Shown here: in pieces, positions 23,218-30,746 of the stretch | Position numbering within the stretch: position 1 is the first letter of the stretch | How the letters are laid out: each line of letters begins with the position of its first letter | NCBI GenBank assembly: GCA_040218815.1 | Contig: JAVJQS010000004.1 | Span: forward strand, 558,001-622,000 | Direction of reading: 5' to 3' | Origin: JAVJQS01 sp040218815 | GTDB lineage: Bacteria > Bacteroidota > Bacteroidia > Flavobacteriales_E > Vicingaceae | DNA: 64,000 bases | Position numbers and translations under genes: made by a program | The notes under the pieces: generated by a model | Told to the model about the DNA's origin: nothing | Databases searched by the model: none | The model's input: only the letters and a program-made list of their open reading frames with translations

Positions 23218-23856
23218 ATGACTTCTAAGCTGCTAAATTTACTTACCGAATATAAAAGCGAATATCAATTGAAGTATCGCAAGGCTAAAATATATCATGG
23301 TGGTCAAGACTATGATTTATCAAAGCGTTGGTACGTTTATTATTCTTTTCGCCACCCTTCCACTGGCAAAATGAAACAGCAAGCCCCTGTTTATCTAAAC
23401 GCTAATAGGGATTATAAAACCAAGGAGGATAGATTAAGGTTTCTAAGGCAAGTAAAAGACCAACTAAATGAGTTGTTAGATTCAGGATTCTCACCCTATG
23501 AAGATAACTTCGTTCAATCTAAATTAAACGGAGTTGATGCCTTAGCCTATGCGCTCGACCTTAAAAAGAAAACACTAAAAGGTGGAGCTGAGGGAAGGAC
23601 GTTCAAAGACTACGAAAGCAGAATCAAATCATTTGAAAAATACCTTGGAAGAACTGGACTTATAAACCTTGGTGAAATTTATGCAATAGTAACTAATGAA
23701 TTTAGAACAATAAAGATAGTAACAGAATCAGATAATAAAGAAAATCTAACTTTGATACCTTATAATAAGTCTCAGGAGTTTGTAAATCAAGAAATTCCTA
23801 AAAGCTTAATTCAACAAATGTATGCTGTAAAAGGCTCAATTAAAAAATTCTTTTAA
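23218..23856 (+). pseudogene. tyrosine integrase N-terminus fused to S24/LexA-like repressor C-terminus
   Basis: Residues about 1-147 match the N-terminal and core-binding parts of Bacteroidota phage-type tyrosine integrases (KRWYVYYSFRHPSTGK, ENRDYK-like NANRDYKTKEDRLRFL, FKDYESRIKSFEKYLG). The catalytic domain with its R-H-R-Y residues is missing. From about residue 150 the sequence changes to GEIYAIVTNEFRTIKIV, LTLIPYN and IPKSLIQQMYAVKGSIKKFF, the C-terminal strands of an S24-type repressor peptidase, including its conserved Lys region partner but not the Ser site. The frame is intact across the junction near 23.66 kb. It lies 42 bases after the tRNA repeat, as an integrase normally does. 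Confidence 0.75.
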
Positions 23857-23858
23857 TC

Positions 23859-24329
23859 ATGAAAACAATAACAACAATAGGTGCATTTATTTTAATGTTC
23901 AACTTGAATGCTCAGCAATTTATTTCAGGAACGATAGGATTCTCAACAAATGGAACTGAAGAGGCCGCAAACATATCCATAGACCATTATTCAAGAAATG
24001 AAATAATGATGACTTCAATGGGTTATCAATCATATTTATTAGGCAATCATAATTTATTGGTTGGTGCTTATTATGAAAATGAAGGCGTATATTTTGGTCC
24101 CGTTGCTGGTGTAGGAATTTATAAAAATAGTTTAGGGTTTAACTTTGGGATAAGAACTGGCTACTTCTTAAGTATTTCAAATCACATAAGTCTATCCTTC
24201 TCTAATCAGTTTATATGGTCAAGCGAATACGATTATGAAGTTGACGACCCTGAGCGAATTAATCCTAGAAACCAACGATCATTTAACTTCTTTGATTTTA
24301 ATGTTGGAATAGCTTATCGAATACTATAA
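23859..24329 (+). CDS. secreted beta-rich hypothetical protein in the element remnant
   Basis: The 156-residue product starts with a signal peptide (TTIGAFILMFNLNAQQ) and continues with alternating beta strands and aromatic ends (FGIRTGYFLSIS, FNVGIAYRIL), the look of a small outer-membrane beta-barrel. The gene begins two bases after the fusion gene. Secreted cargo proteins of this type are often prophage lysogenic-conversion genes in Bacteroidota. No family name is assigned. Confidence 0.5.
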   Translation: MKTITTIGAFILMFNLNAQQFISGTIGFSTNGTEEAANISIDHYSRNEIMMTSMGYQSYLLGNHNLLVGAYYENEGVYFGPVAGVGIYKNSLGFNFGIRTGYFLSISNHISLSFSNQFIWSSEYDYEVDDPERINPRNQRSFNFFDFNVGIAYRIL

Positions 24330-24407
24330 CGAATAGTAAAGCGAATATGAGAGAGCCTTTTATAAATGTTAAGTCATTGATATTCAATACCAATTATGAA
24401 CGTATTC

Positions 24408-24455
24408 GGATTCATAACCCGGAGGTCAGGAGTTCAAATCTCCTTCTCGCTACAA
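24408..24455 (+). repeat. 48-bp direct repeat copy 2, 3' part of a CAT-anticodon tRNA (attachment core)
   Basis: Identical to 23128-23175 over 48 bases, diverging at once on both sides. It again lacks the 5' half of a tRNA. It is the outermost right-hand mark of integrated DNA before tRNA-Leu. The 295 bp around it (24330-24624) hold no gene. Confidence 0.9.
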
Positions 24456-24624
24456 ATTTGCCTAAGGCAGGAATGGTTCTTAACTTCTCTTTATTAAAAG
24501 CTTGGATGTAGCTACAGTAAAAAGCAATAGAAATCCTCGTTTTTTTCTCAACTCTTAACTAAATTTCAATTGCATTTATAATATTGTTGTTCCATTTCAA
24601 TAGTCTTAGATTTACACTTTATAA

Positions 24625-24708
24625 ACCCCGGTGCTGAAATTGGTAGACAGGCATGGTTGAGGGCCATGTGTCCATTTGGACGTGCAGGTTCGAGTCCCGT
24701 TCGGGGTA
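24625..24708 (+). tRNA. tRNA-Leu (anticodon GAG)
   Basis: The 84-base gene folds fully: acceptor ACCCCGG / TCGGGGT with discriminator A, D-arm with TTGGTAGACA, anticodon stem CATGG / CCATG around loop TTGAGGG (anticodon GAG), a long type-II variable arm, and T-arm loop TTCGAGT. The 3' CCA is not encoded. It reads leucine codons CUC/CUU. Confidence 0.95.
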
Positions 24709-24912
24709 CTATTTTATAAAAGGATAAGGGGTAGAAATACTCCTTATTCTTATCCTTCAGATAATTGTACACTTTTCTATAAGAGACTCTCTTTCAAGCA
24801 TTCAATCAAATGATTAAGAGCACAAACGTTAGCACTTGCTAATCAACTATTTTCATTGAATTTGGAAAAGTCCATTTGATTCGACATCTATTTCAAAATG
24901 TATAGAACAAAA

Positions 24913-24946
24913 AAAGACCTTGATATGAATTCATATCAAGGTCTTT
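24913..24946. terminator. 34-bp perfect palindrome, terminator of the FKBP operon
   Basis: AAAGACCTTGATATGAA and its exact complement form a 17-bp stem flanked by A and T runs. It lies 25 bases beyond the stop of the last minus-strand FKBP gene and could terminate in both directions. Confidence 0.85.
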
Positions 24947-24970
24947 CTTATGCTTGTTTCTTGAGATTAT

Positions 24971-25897
24971 TTATTCTACAATATCAACCAATTCTACATC
25001 GAATATTAAAGTAGAAAAAGGCTTTATTGGTCCACCTGGTCTTGGATTTGCTCCATAAGCTATGTTTGAAGGTATAATTAATCTAGCTTTTCCACCAACT
25101 TTCATCATTGCAATTCCTTCATCCCATCCTTTAATAACTTGCCCTTGTCCTAAGGTAAATTCAAAAGGTTCATATGATCTCTGTTCATTATAAAGTCCAT
25201 TAGCTTTTGCAACTTCTTCAACACTGGTGTCAAAATATGTACCATCTAATAACATTCCTTCATAATTTACTTTTACAGTTTGACCTGCTTCAGCTTGCTT
25301 GCCAGAGCCTTTCTTTTTAGAAATAAAGATCAACCCACTAGCAGTTGGGCTAGCTGTAATTCCTTCTGATGATAAGTACTCACTCAACTGTTGCATTTCT
25401 GCAGCTTGCATCTCTGCATTTTTTGAACTTTGTTCAGCTTGTAATTCTTCTAATGTTTGAATTTTTGAAATGTGAACAGTAAAGTTCAACATACTTGCTG
25501 AATCAATAAATGGAGGCAATTCTTGCATTCCTGCTGTGTTCATAAAGAAGCTATCAGCACTAACTATTAATTTTGCACTATCTCCTTCATGCATCATTAA
25601 AAATGCACCTGAGATGTCACCTGTATACTTTGCGGTGTCTGCTCTCATTTGAACTGGTTGGCCATTTGAAGCAGTTTCAAATAAAACTGAATCATCTTCC
25701 GTAGAATAAGTCATATCCATAGTGATAATATCACCTACTTCTACTGCCTTAGCTGATTCGTTTTTGCTTAAAAAATTAATGTATAGCCCTTCTTCGATTT
25801 TTTCAAACCCAGGATACTCACTATTTCCGCCTTTCCCGCATGAAAAAAGCGCTGCTGTTAAAAATAAAACACTTACCGATAAACTTAATTTCTTCAT
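24971..25897 (-). CDS. FKBP-type peptidyl-prolyl isomerase lipoprotein (two FKBP-like domains)
   Basis: This lipoprotein (lipobox LFSC, positions about 17-20) probably assists folding of exported proteins in the periplasm. Of 308 residues, the C-terminal domain (about 195-308) has the FKBP strands VKVNYEGMLLDGTYFDTS, GQVIKGWDEGIAMMKVGGKARLIIP and IAYGANPRPGGPIKPFSTLIFDVEL. An earlier domain (about 50-145) looks like a degenerate FKBP fold. It is the last gene of a four-gene minus-strand operon; one base separates it from the preceding FKBP gene. Related FKBP lipoproteins, including GldI, are tied to gliding and T9SS function in this phylum. Confidence 0.9.
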   Translation of the reverse strand: MKKLSLSVSVLFLTAALFSCGKGGNSEYPGFEKIEEGLYINFLSKNESAKAVEVGDIITMDMTYSTEDDSVLFETASNGQPVQMRADTAKYTGDISGAFLMMHEGDSAKLIVSADSFFMNTAGMQELPPFIDSASMLNFTVHISKIQTLEELQAEQSSKNAEMQAAEMQQLSEYLSSEGITASPTASGLIFISKKKGSGKQAEAGQTVKVNYEGMLLDGTYFDTSVEEVAKANGLYNEQRSYEPFEFTLGQGQVIKGWDEGIAMMKVGGKARLIIPSNIAYGANPRPGGPIKPFSTLIFDVELVDIVE

Positions 25898-25898
25898 T

Positions 25899-26738
25899 TT
25901 AGTTAATTACTTTAATTATTTCTACATCAAATATTACTGCGGTATAAGGAGGCACAATTCCTGCTAAGGAACCTTCATCCCCAAAAGCGCGGCGCGAAGG
26001 TAATATAATTTTCACGCTTTCGCCTTCTTTTAAGCCATTAATTCCCATTTTCATACCTTCAATTAGCTGGTATTCTTTACCATAAACAAATGTAGGCGTG
26101 ATTCCTTTTTCATAGGTATTATCAAATATATACCCATTTATAAACCTGCCTATATAATGGATACTTACTTCACTTCCATATTTTATGGGTATTGCACTTG
26201 TGTTATTTGTACTACTAACAATTCTATATCCACCTTCTAGTGTATCTAATTTGAAGTCTATTTCTTTTAAGTATTTCTTAAACTCTCTTTGTTCTTCTAA
26301 TTCACGTTTAGAAAGAGCAGCTCGTTTAGCTAATTCCATTTCAGTTGAATCATAAACACCATTTAAACGAGCATAAATTAAAACGTTTCCTCGATTAGAT
26401 TGCATGACTTTATAAAACTTATAAAACTTGTTTAATTCTACGCGAGGCATTCGAAAACAAATGCTGTCTCCTACTTTTAGTTTTTGCCATGCGGAATCTA
26501 ATGCGGTTTCCTGTAATTTTATAAAATAGGGATAATTGGGTACATAATGCATAGTATCGCCTGTGGTATCGGTAACCATTATGTTCACTCCAATATATTC
26601 TCCAACTGTTGGGCTATCGCCTTCTCCAAACTGAATGTATTTAAAATCTACCTTATTGTTTATTTTGGTAAACTCGCCAGAATTTTGAGTACAAGCAAGG
26701 CAAAAAGTTGCTACTATAAAAGCTGCTAAAAGTTTCAT
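25899..26738 (-). CDS. FKBP-type peptidyl-prolyl isomerase lipoprotein
   Basis: The 279-residue lipoprotein (lipobox FCLAC) has a C-terminal FKBP domain (about 175-279: VSIHYIGRFINGYIFDNTY, LIEGMKMGINGLKEGESVKIILPS, FGDEGSLAGIVPPYTAVIFDVEI) and an N-terminal region resembling a decayed FKBP domain. Start and stop overlap or abut neighbouring FKBP genes (four-base overlap upstream). Three consecutive FKBP genes suggest duplication and division of labour in periplasmic folding. Confidence 0.88.
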   Translation of the reverse strand: MKLLAAFIVATFCLACTQNSGEFTKINNKVDFKYIQFGEGDSPTVGEYIGVNIMVTDTTGDTMHYVPNYPYFIKLQETALDSAWQKLKVGDSICFRMPRVELNKFYKFYKVMQSNRGNVLIYARLNGVYDSTEMELAKRAALSKRELEEQREFKKYLKEIDFKLDTLEGGYRIVSSTNNTSAIPIKYGSEVSIHYIGRFINGYIFDNTYEKGITPTFVYGKEYQLIEGMKMGINGLKEGESVKIILPSRRAFGDEGSLAGIVPPYTAVIFDVEIIKVIN

Positions 26739-27262
26739 TTTTTCGCTTTCAGTTTTAGGTAATAAACAAGCGTTGCTTGCGATGGAATTGCTGCTTGATC
26801 CCCGGTTATTCCATGAGCTAAATGCGCAGGTATTATAAATACTGCACTGTCACCCACGCTCATGTATTTAATACCTTCATGTAAACCACTTTCAACATTA
26901 TCATAATCTACCGCAAATTCTTGTGCTTTTCCTTCTGGTGACTCATATAAACGATTGCCATCTAATAACTGTAATTTATATGATATTACTGCAATATCGC
27001 CTGACTTTAATGAATCTCTTCTCTTATTACTATCAATCCAATACCTCAATCCTGTTCCACTTTTTTTAAAGTTTAGCTCAATACTATCGATGAATGCCTC
27101 AATGCGCTGTCGCTCCTTTTTCAAAAAGGCTTGGTGAGATAGAATCAATGTTTTTTCAAGCTCTTCTCTGTTATCAAAGTTCAACTTTTTAGACTTTTCA
27201 TCTTCTAAACTACAACTAAACAATAGGCAGCAAAAAAAACTAATTAGAAAGTTCTGTCTCAT
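26735..27262 (-). CDS. small FKBP-type lipoprotein, GldI-like
   Basis: With the start at 27262 the product has 175 residues and begins with a compact lipoprotein signal (RQNFLISFFCCLLFSC). A start at 27283 would add seven residues before it. The FKBP domain (about 65-175) contains GDIAVISYKLQLLDGNRLYESPEG, ESGLHEGIKYMSVGDSAVF, AHGITGDQAAIP and ATLVYYLKL. Size, lipidation and neighbours fit the GldI-type gliding-associated isomerases, though sequence alone does not settle orthology. It overlaps the nrnA stop by about 20 bases. Confidence 0.82.
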   Translation of the reverse strand: MRQNFLISFFCCLLFSCSLEDEKSKKLNFDNREELEKTLILSHQAFLKKERQRIEAFIDSIELNFKKSGTGLRYWIDSNKRRDSLKSGDIAVISYKLQLLDGNRLYESPEGKAQEFAVDYDNVESGLHEGIKYMSVGDSAVFIIPAHLAHGITGDQAAIPSQATLVYYLKLKAKK

Positions 27263-28250
27263 AGTTAGGTAACAATTTTTCAATTTTATTTACTGTCTCG
27301 CTTACACTCAAATCACTAATACCACCTGCAGCGTTAAAATGTCCACCACCATTGAAATACTTTTTCGCAATTTCATTTACATGAAAATTGCCTTTAGATC
27401 GAAACGACATTTTTACCTTACCATCCTTTTCAGTTATTAAAATCGCCATTTTTATTTCTTTCACACTTAAAGGATAGTTTACTAGTCCCTCAGTATCCCC
27501 TTTTCTAAAATTAAATTGATTCAAGTCTTGCTCACTTAAGTAAATAATGCCAGTGCTGTATTTTTTGTAAAAATTAAAACGTTCGTTTAAGGCAAAGCCC
27601 ATCAACTTTAATCGATCTACAGAATAACTGTCATAAATATTCTCATAAATCTTTGATGTATTAACACCTATCTTTATTAAAAAGGCCGCAACCTGATGGG
27701 TTTTTTCTGAGGTTGACGAAAATCTAAATGAACCAGTATCAGTCACTAATCCTGTGTAAATGCATTCCCCCACACTTTTGTCTAGTTTAGAAAGTTGTCC
27801 CAACTTTTCAATAAACTCATAAATCAGCTGGCATGTTGAACTTGCTGTGGTATCAGAGAGTTGAAAATCTGCAAAATCATCTGGTTCTTGATGGTGATCA
27901 ATATTTATGAGGTAGGCTGATCTGTTCAACTCTACTGCCTCTTTGATGCTACCTAAGCGATCTAGACCATTGAAGTCAAGTGCAACAATAATTTGAGCAG
28001 TTGAAATCTGCATTTCCACTTCGCCTTGATGATCTACACCATTTAATATTGAATCATATCCCTTCAAAAAATTAAGGAAACCAGGTGCTGGATCAGGTGT
28101 AATTACTTGAACCTGATGACCAAGTTGGTCTAAGAAATGTTTCATTGCTAAGGAAGACCCAATTGAATCCCCATCAGGCGAACGATGAGAAACAATTACT
28201 ATCTCCTTTTTACCTATTAACTGATCTCGAAGTTGATTCCAATTTATCAT
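27240..28250 (-). CDS. nrnA: DHH/DHHA1 phosphoesterase, NrnA-type oligoribonuclease/pAp phosphatase
   Basis: The 336-residue cytoplasmic enzyme degrades nanoRNA or dephosphorylates pAp by family knowledge. Motifs visible: SHRSPDGDSIGSSLA (metal-binding Asp pair), IVALDFN, the DHH-type NIDHHQEPDDFAD, YTGLVTDTGSFRFSS, and the DHHA1 end KMSFRSKGNFHVNEIAKKYFNGGGHFNAAGG. It is the first gene of the FKBP operon, an arrangement seen in other Flavobacteriales. The promoter should lie in the intergenic stretch 28251-28499. Confidence 0.9.
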   Translation of the reverse strand: MINWNQLRDQLIGKKEIVIVSHRSPDGDSIGSSLAMKHFLDQLGHQVQVITPDPAPGFLNFLKGYDSILNGVDHQGEVEMQISTAQIIVALDFNGLDRLGSIKEAVELNRSAYLINIDHHQEPDDFADFQLSDTTASSTCQLIYEFIEKLGQLSKLDKSVGECIYTGLVTDTGSFRFSSTSEKTHQVAAFLIKIGVNTSKIYENIYDSYSVDRLKLMGFALNERFNFYKKYSTGIIYLSEQDLNQFNFRKGDTEGLVNYPLSVKEIKMAILITEKDGKVKMSFRSKGNFHVNEIAKKYFNGGGHFNAAGGISDLSVSETVNKIEKLLPNYETELSN

Positions 28251-28499
28251 TTTTCAAAAGTAGATATATCAATTTAACCGTTGTCTTTTTTCGATTCAAA
28301 ACAACATTGTATATTAAAATACACCAAAATTGGAACTGACTTGGGGAATATTGTCTACATTATCCTTATTCAAGCTTAAGTTACTGCAGTTAAAATTTCC
28401 TCTAGCCACTAATATTCAGACATTTAAGAATACTAAATGTACACTCTTAAAATATGGCACATTTATTAAGCTCCTTAGAGTAAATAAATAGAATACATT

Positions 28500-29018
28500 A
28501 TGAAAGATATAGAAGATTTAAAATTACAAAACCAATCACACTATAAATTAAGCATGAATATTGGTATCTCCGAAGAAGATAGAGAGGTTATCGCAGGAGG
28601 TTTATCAAATATTTTAGCAGATTCATATAGTTTAATGATAATGTTGCATAATTATCATTGGAATGTGAGGGGAAAAAATTTTCGTCAAATACATTTATTA
28701 ACAGAGGAACAGTATGAAGATATGTTTGAAGCGGTTGATGTTCTTGCTGAAAGAATAAGGTCGTTAGGTCATTTAGCGCCAGGCTCTTTAAAAGAGTTTA
28801 GTGAACTTTCTGATTTAAAAGAACCAAATTCCACAGCTACTGAGAACGAAATGTTAGCAGACTTGTTAGCTGCGCATGAACATATCTCTAAACATTCCAG
28901 AGAAGTAATTCAAATAGCTGATAAATTTAATGATGAAGCAACTGCTGATCTTTTAACAGGAAGAATTGATACACATGAGAAGAACGCATGGATGTTGCGA
29001 AGCATGCTTGAAGAATAA
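28500..29018 (+). CDS. dps: Dps-family ferritin-like DNA-protection protein
   Basis: The 172-residue protein forms dodecamers that oxidise and store iron and protect DNA. The ferroxidase pattern is present: HNYHWNVRGKNFRQIHLLTEEQYEDMFEAVDVLAERIRSLG (about residues 50-90), in pieces HNYHWNV and QYEDMFEAVDVLAERI. The N-terminus is somewhat extended. It leads a plus-strand run of stress or envelope genes with small gaps. The 249 bp upstream contain AT-rich sequence that must hold its promoter; no Shine-Dalgarno sequence is seen. Confidence 0.93.
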   Translation: MKDIEDLKLQNQSHYKLSMNIGISEEDREVIAGGLSNILADSYSLMIMLHNYHWNVRGKNFRQIHLLTEEQYEDMFEAVDVLAERIRSLGHLAPGSLKEFSELSDLKEPNSTATENEMLADLLAAHEHISKHSREVIQIADKFNDEATADLLTGRIDTHEKNAWMLRSMLEE

Positions 29019-29023
29019 AAATT

Positions 29024-29326
29024 ATGGAAAATACAGAGAAAACATTATCAGAAGTAACTGCCGAATTAACAAAAAAGGGGTATGACGCTAATATTCGAAT
29101 TTTAGATAAAAATCACCTCAAAATGAACCAAAAAACCTTCACTAAAAATGAGGTTACAATTGAGAAAGTTTATCGTTTCGAAGGCATGTCTAACCCATCA
29201 GATACGTCAATATGTTATGCAATTAAGAGCGATACTGGAGAAAAAGGTATTTTAATCAACGCATACGGAGCTGATGCTTCAGACACCATTGGTGCTTTTA
29301 TTCACGATGTTAAAAAAGAGAAATAA
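29024..29326 (+). CDS. small conserved protein often labelled phosphoribosylpyrophosphate synthetase-like
   Basis: The 100-residue protein has the pattern of a short Bacteroidota family found near Dps and stress genes: ELTKKGYDANIRI at the N-terminus, then YRFEGMSNPSDTSICYAI and GEKGILINAYGADASD. Databases have often attached a PRPP-synthetase label to this family, but 100 residues cannot form that enzyme. It lies five bases after dps and overlaps the next gene by one base. Function unknown. Confidence 0.65.
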   Translation: MENTEKTLSEVTAELTKKGYDANIRILDKNHLKMNQKTFTKNEVTIEKVYRFEGMSNPSDTSICYAIKSDTGEKGILINAYGADASDTIGAFIHDVKKEK

Positions 29327-29736
29327 TGAGTACTGAAGAAACACTTACAATTTACCATCATGGAGATATGAATTTCGTGAATCAAATTTTGGCACTTGCT
29401 AAAAGTGATAAAATTAAAACCATTGAAAAAAATATTAGTGATGAAAAGCTTTCTGGAACAAAGATGTTACAACTATCCAACAAAATGAATACTAATATTA
29501 AGGGTTTGGTTAATAAAAAGTCTTCTCTTTACAATGAAAATTTGAAGAACGGGCGTTATGATGAAGCAGATTGGATTGCTATATTAACGGATCATCCTCT
29601 TTTAATAAAAACACCAATTGCAGAAACTAAAAAAGATATTTTATTCATTGAGACTCCTTCAGATGTTTTAAAATTGAAAAATATAGATAAGTCGATTGAT
29701 GCTTATCAACATGGAAAAAATAATCATTCAAACTAA
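29326..29736 (+). CDS. ArsC/Spx-fold protein lacking the N-terminal catalytic cysteine
   Basis: The 136-residue protein has the ArsC-like thioredoxin fold layout: TIYHHGDMNFVNQILALAK at the start, KIKTIEKNISDEKLSG, LYNENLKNGRYDEADWIAIL and the HPLLIKTPIAET strand that matches HP[IL]L-x-[RK]P in ArsC. At the CxxS/CxxC position of real reductases it reads H-G-D-M-N, so no catalytic thiol exists and no Cys occurs in the protein. It is therefore unlikely to be an arsenate reductase; a binding or regulatory role is possible. Confidence 0.65.
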   Translation: MSTEETLTIYHHGDMNFVNQILALAKSDKIKTIEKNISDEKLSGTKMLQLSNKMNTNIKGLVNKKSSLYNENLKNGRYDEADWIAILTDHPLLIKTPIAETKKDILFIETPSDVLKLKNIDKSIDAYQHGKNNHSN

Positions 29737-29765
29737 AAACTATTAACTTTAAAAATTAAATTATT

Positions 29766-29999
29766 ATGGACAACACATCAAAAGTATTATTTGCAGCACT
29801 AGTAGGTGCAGCAGCAGGAGCAATAGCAGGAATTATGTTAGCACCAGAATCTGGCGCTGAAACAAGAAAAAAGGTTAAAAAGAGTACTAAAAAGTTTAAA
29901 AAAGATGCCACAAGAAGTATGGAAGATTTAGCCGAAAAAGGCAATGAAGTTATCGATGGCATTAAGAAAAAAACAGATAGTTTGCTAAAAGCTCAATAA
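29766..29999 (+). CDS. YtxH-like (gas-vesicle-like) small membrane protein
   Basis: The 77-residue protein has the YtxH signature: an N-terminal glycine/alanine membrane segment (VLFAALVGAAAGAIAGIMLAPESGAETRKK, in pieces ALVGAAAGAIAGIMLAP and SGAETRKKV) followed by a Lys/Glu helical tail. These proteins are general-stress associated and membrane attached. A terminator follows at 30006. Confidence 0.85.
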   Translation: MDNTSKVLFAALVGAAAGAIAGIMLAPESGAETRKKVKKSTKKFKKDATRSMEDLAEKGNEVIDGIKKKTDSLLKAQ

Positions 30000-30005
30000 A
30001 AACAC

Positions 30006-30028
30006 AAGGGCTTCGGCCCTTTTTTTTT
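30006..30028 (+). terminator. intrinsic terminator after the YtxH-like gene
   Basis: An AAGGGC / GCCCTT stem with a stable TTCG tetraloop is followed by eight T. It sits seven bases past the stop codon and before the holin-fold gene, and would reduce transcription of the downstream genes. Confidence 0.9.
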
Positions 30029-30034
30029 AATTCT

Positions 30035-30388
30035 ATGATCGAAACTAACAACATACAATCAATAATTGAAGAATCTAAAGAATATTTAGAGACTAAAGTT
30101 GAAGAAGTAAAATTACAAGCTGCTGAAAATTTAAGTGAAGGTATAGCAGAAACTGCTTCCCAACTAATCATTGGAGGAATAGCAATATTGTTTCTCTTCT
30201 TTTTCTCAATATTTATAGCTATCTATATTGGATCCTTTTTAGATAGTTATTGGTATGGCTTTGGTATAGTTTCAGGATTTTATTTCCTCCTCTTAATTTT
30301 ATTTGGAAGTTTTAAAAAAAGCTTCTTAAAATTACCTATTCAAAATAGTGTAATTAAACATTTTTTTAAGAATTTAGAAAATGAATAA
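30035..30388 (+). CDS. two-pass membrane protein, phage-holin-superfamily (DUF1469-type) fold
   Basis: The 117-residue protein has an N-terminal amphipathic helix with Glu/Lys (about 1-45), two adjacent membrane helices (about 48-70 and 75-95) and a short basic tail. This is the layout of the chromosomal 'phage holin family' proteins that commonly accompany YtxH genes and are not part of prophages. It overlaps the next gene by eight bases. A role in membrane stress is likely. Confidence 0.75.
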   Translation: MIETNNIQSIIEESKEYLETKVEEVKLQAAENLSEGIAETASQLIIGGIAILFLFFFSIFIAIYIGSFLDSYWYGFGIVSGFYFLLLILFGSFKKSFLKLPIQNSVIKHFFKNLENE

Positions 30389-30746
30389 TAACACAAATAA
30401 AATTACAGATCTTAAAAGCCTAAGGCTAGCAAGAGCGCAATTAAAGGCTAAATCACTGAAAAGCGAATTAGAAATACAAGCGAATTTGGCTGCTTTAAAA
30501 GATGGTTTATTTTCATCGGGGAGCATTTCTCATGGTAAAAACGGAGGCCTTGATATCTCTTCAAAGGAACTATCGCGCTTGATAAGTAGTTTTGTAATTG
30601 GTAAATGGATCAAACCAAAATCAAAACTGGTAGAAAAAGCATCAATTTTTTTCAGTTCTTTGTTATTGCAGAAGTATAGTTCAAAAATTACAAATGCAAT
30701 TTCAAAACTAATATCAACAACCGATCAAGCCAAAATAAATGAATAA
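30381..30746 (+). CDS. hypothetical protein of the YtxH/holin-like operon
   Basis: The 121-residue basic protein has a helical N-terminus (LKSLRLARAQLKAKSLKSEL) and a weakly hydrophobic C-terminal half. No domain is recognised. The overlapping start and stop (eight bases on each side) tie it to the holin-fold gene and the AI-2E transporter. Such third partners are common in this stress cluster in Bacteroidota. Confidence 0.6.
   Translation: MNNNTNKITDLKSLRLARAQLKAKSLKSELEIQANLAALKDGLFSSGSISHGKNGGLDISSKELSRLISSFVIGKWIKPKSKLVEKASIFFSSLLLQKYSSKITNAISKLISTTDQAKINE

Larger units (their letters stand above)
23128..24455 (+). mobile_element. deleted prophage or integrative-element remnant flanked by tRNA 3' repeats
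   Basis: A 48-bp perfect direct repeat brackets 1.28 kb that contains an integrase-repressor fusion gene and a secreted hypothetical protein. The repeats are 3' parts of a CAT-anticodon tRNA gene, the usual target of tyrosine integrases. The fusion of the integrase start to the repressor end means that everything between these genes in the ancestral element was removed. The most economical view is a second insertion at the same attachment site, later deleted internally. Confidence 0.65.

Noticed and set aside
24566..24772. 68-codon minus-strand open frame with RTGLEPARPNG
   Set aside because: It is the antisense translation of tRNA-Leu(GAG), a well-known artefact; the tRNA folds perfectly on the plus strand.
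29024..29326. Phosphoribosylpyrophosphate synthetase
   Set aside because: At 100 residues, without the PRPP-binding loop, it cannot be the enzyme; the label is inherited annotation.
29326..29736. Arsenate reductase
   Set aside because: No cysteine is present in the protein, so the reductase chemistry is not possible.
30035..30388. Holin-superfamily gene suggesting a prophage
   Set aside because: It sits with YtxH and AI-2E genes in a common chromosomal stress cluster; no other phage gene is nearby.
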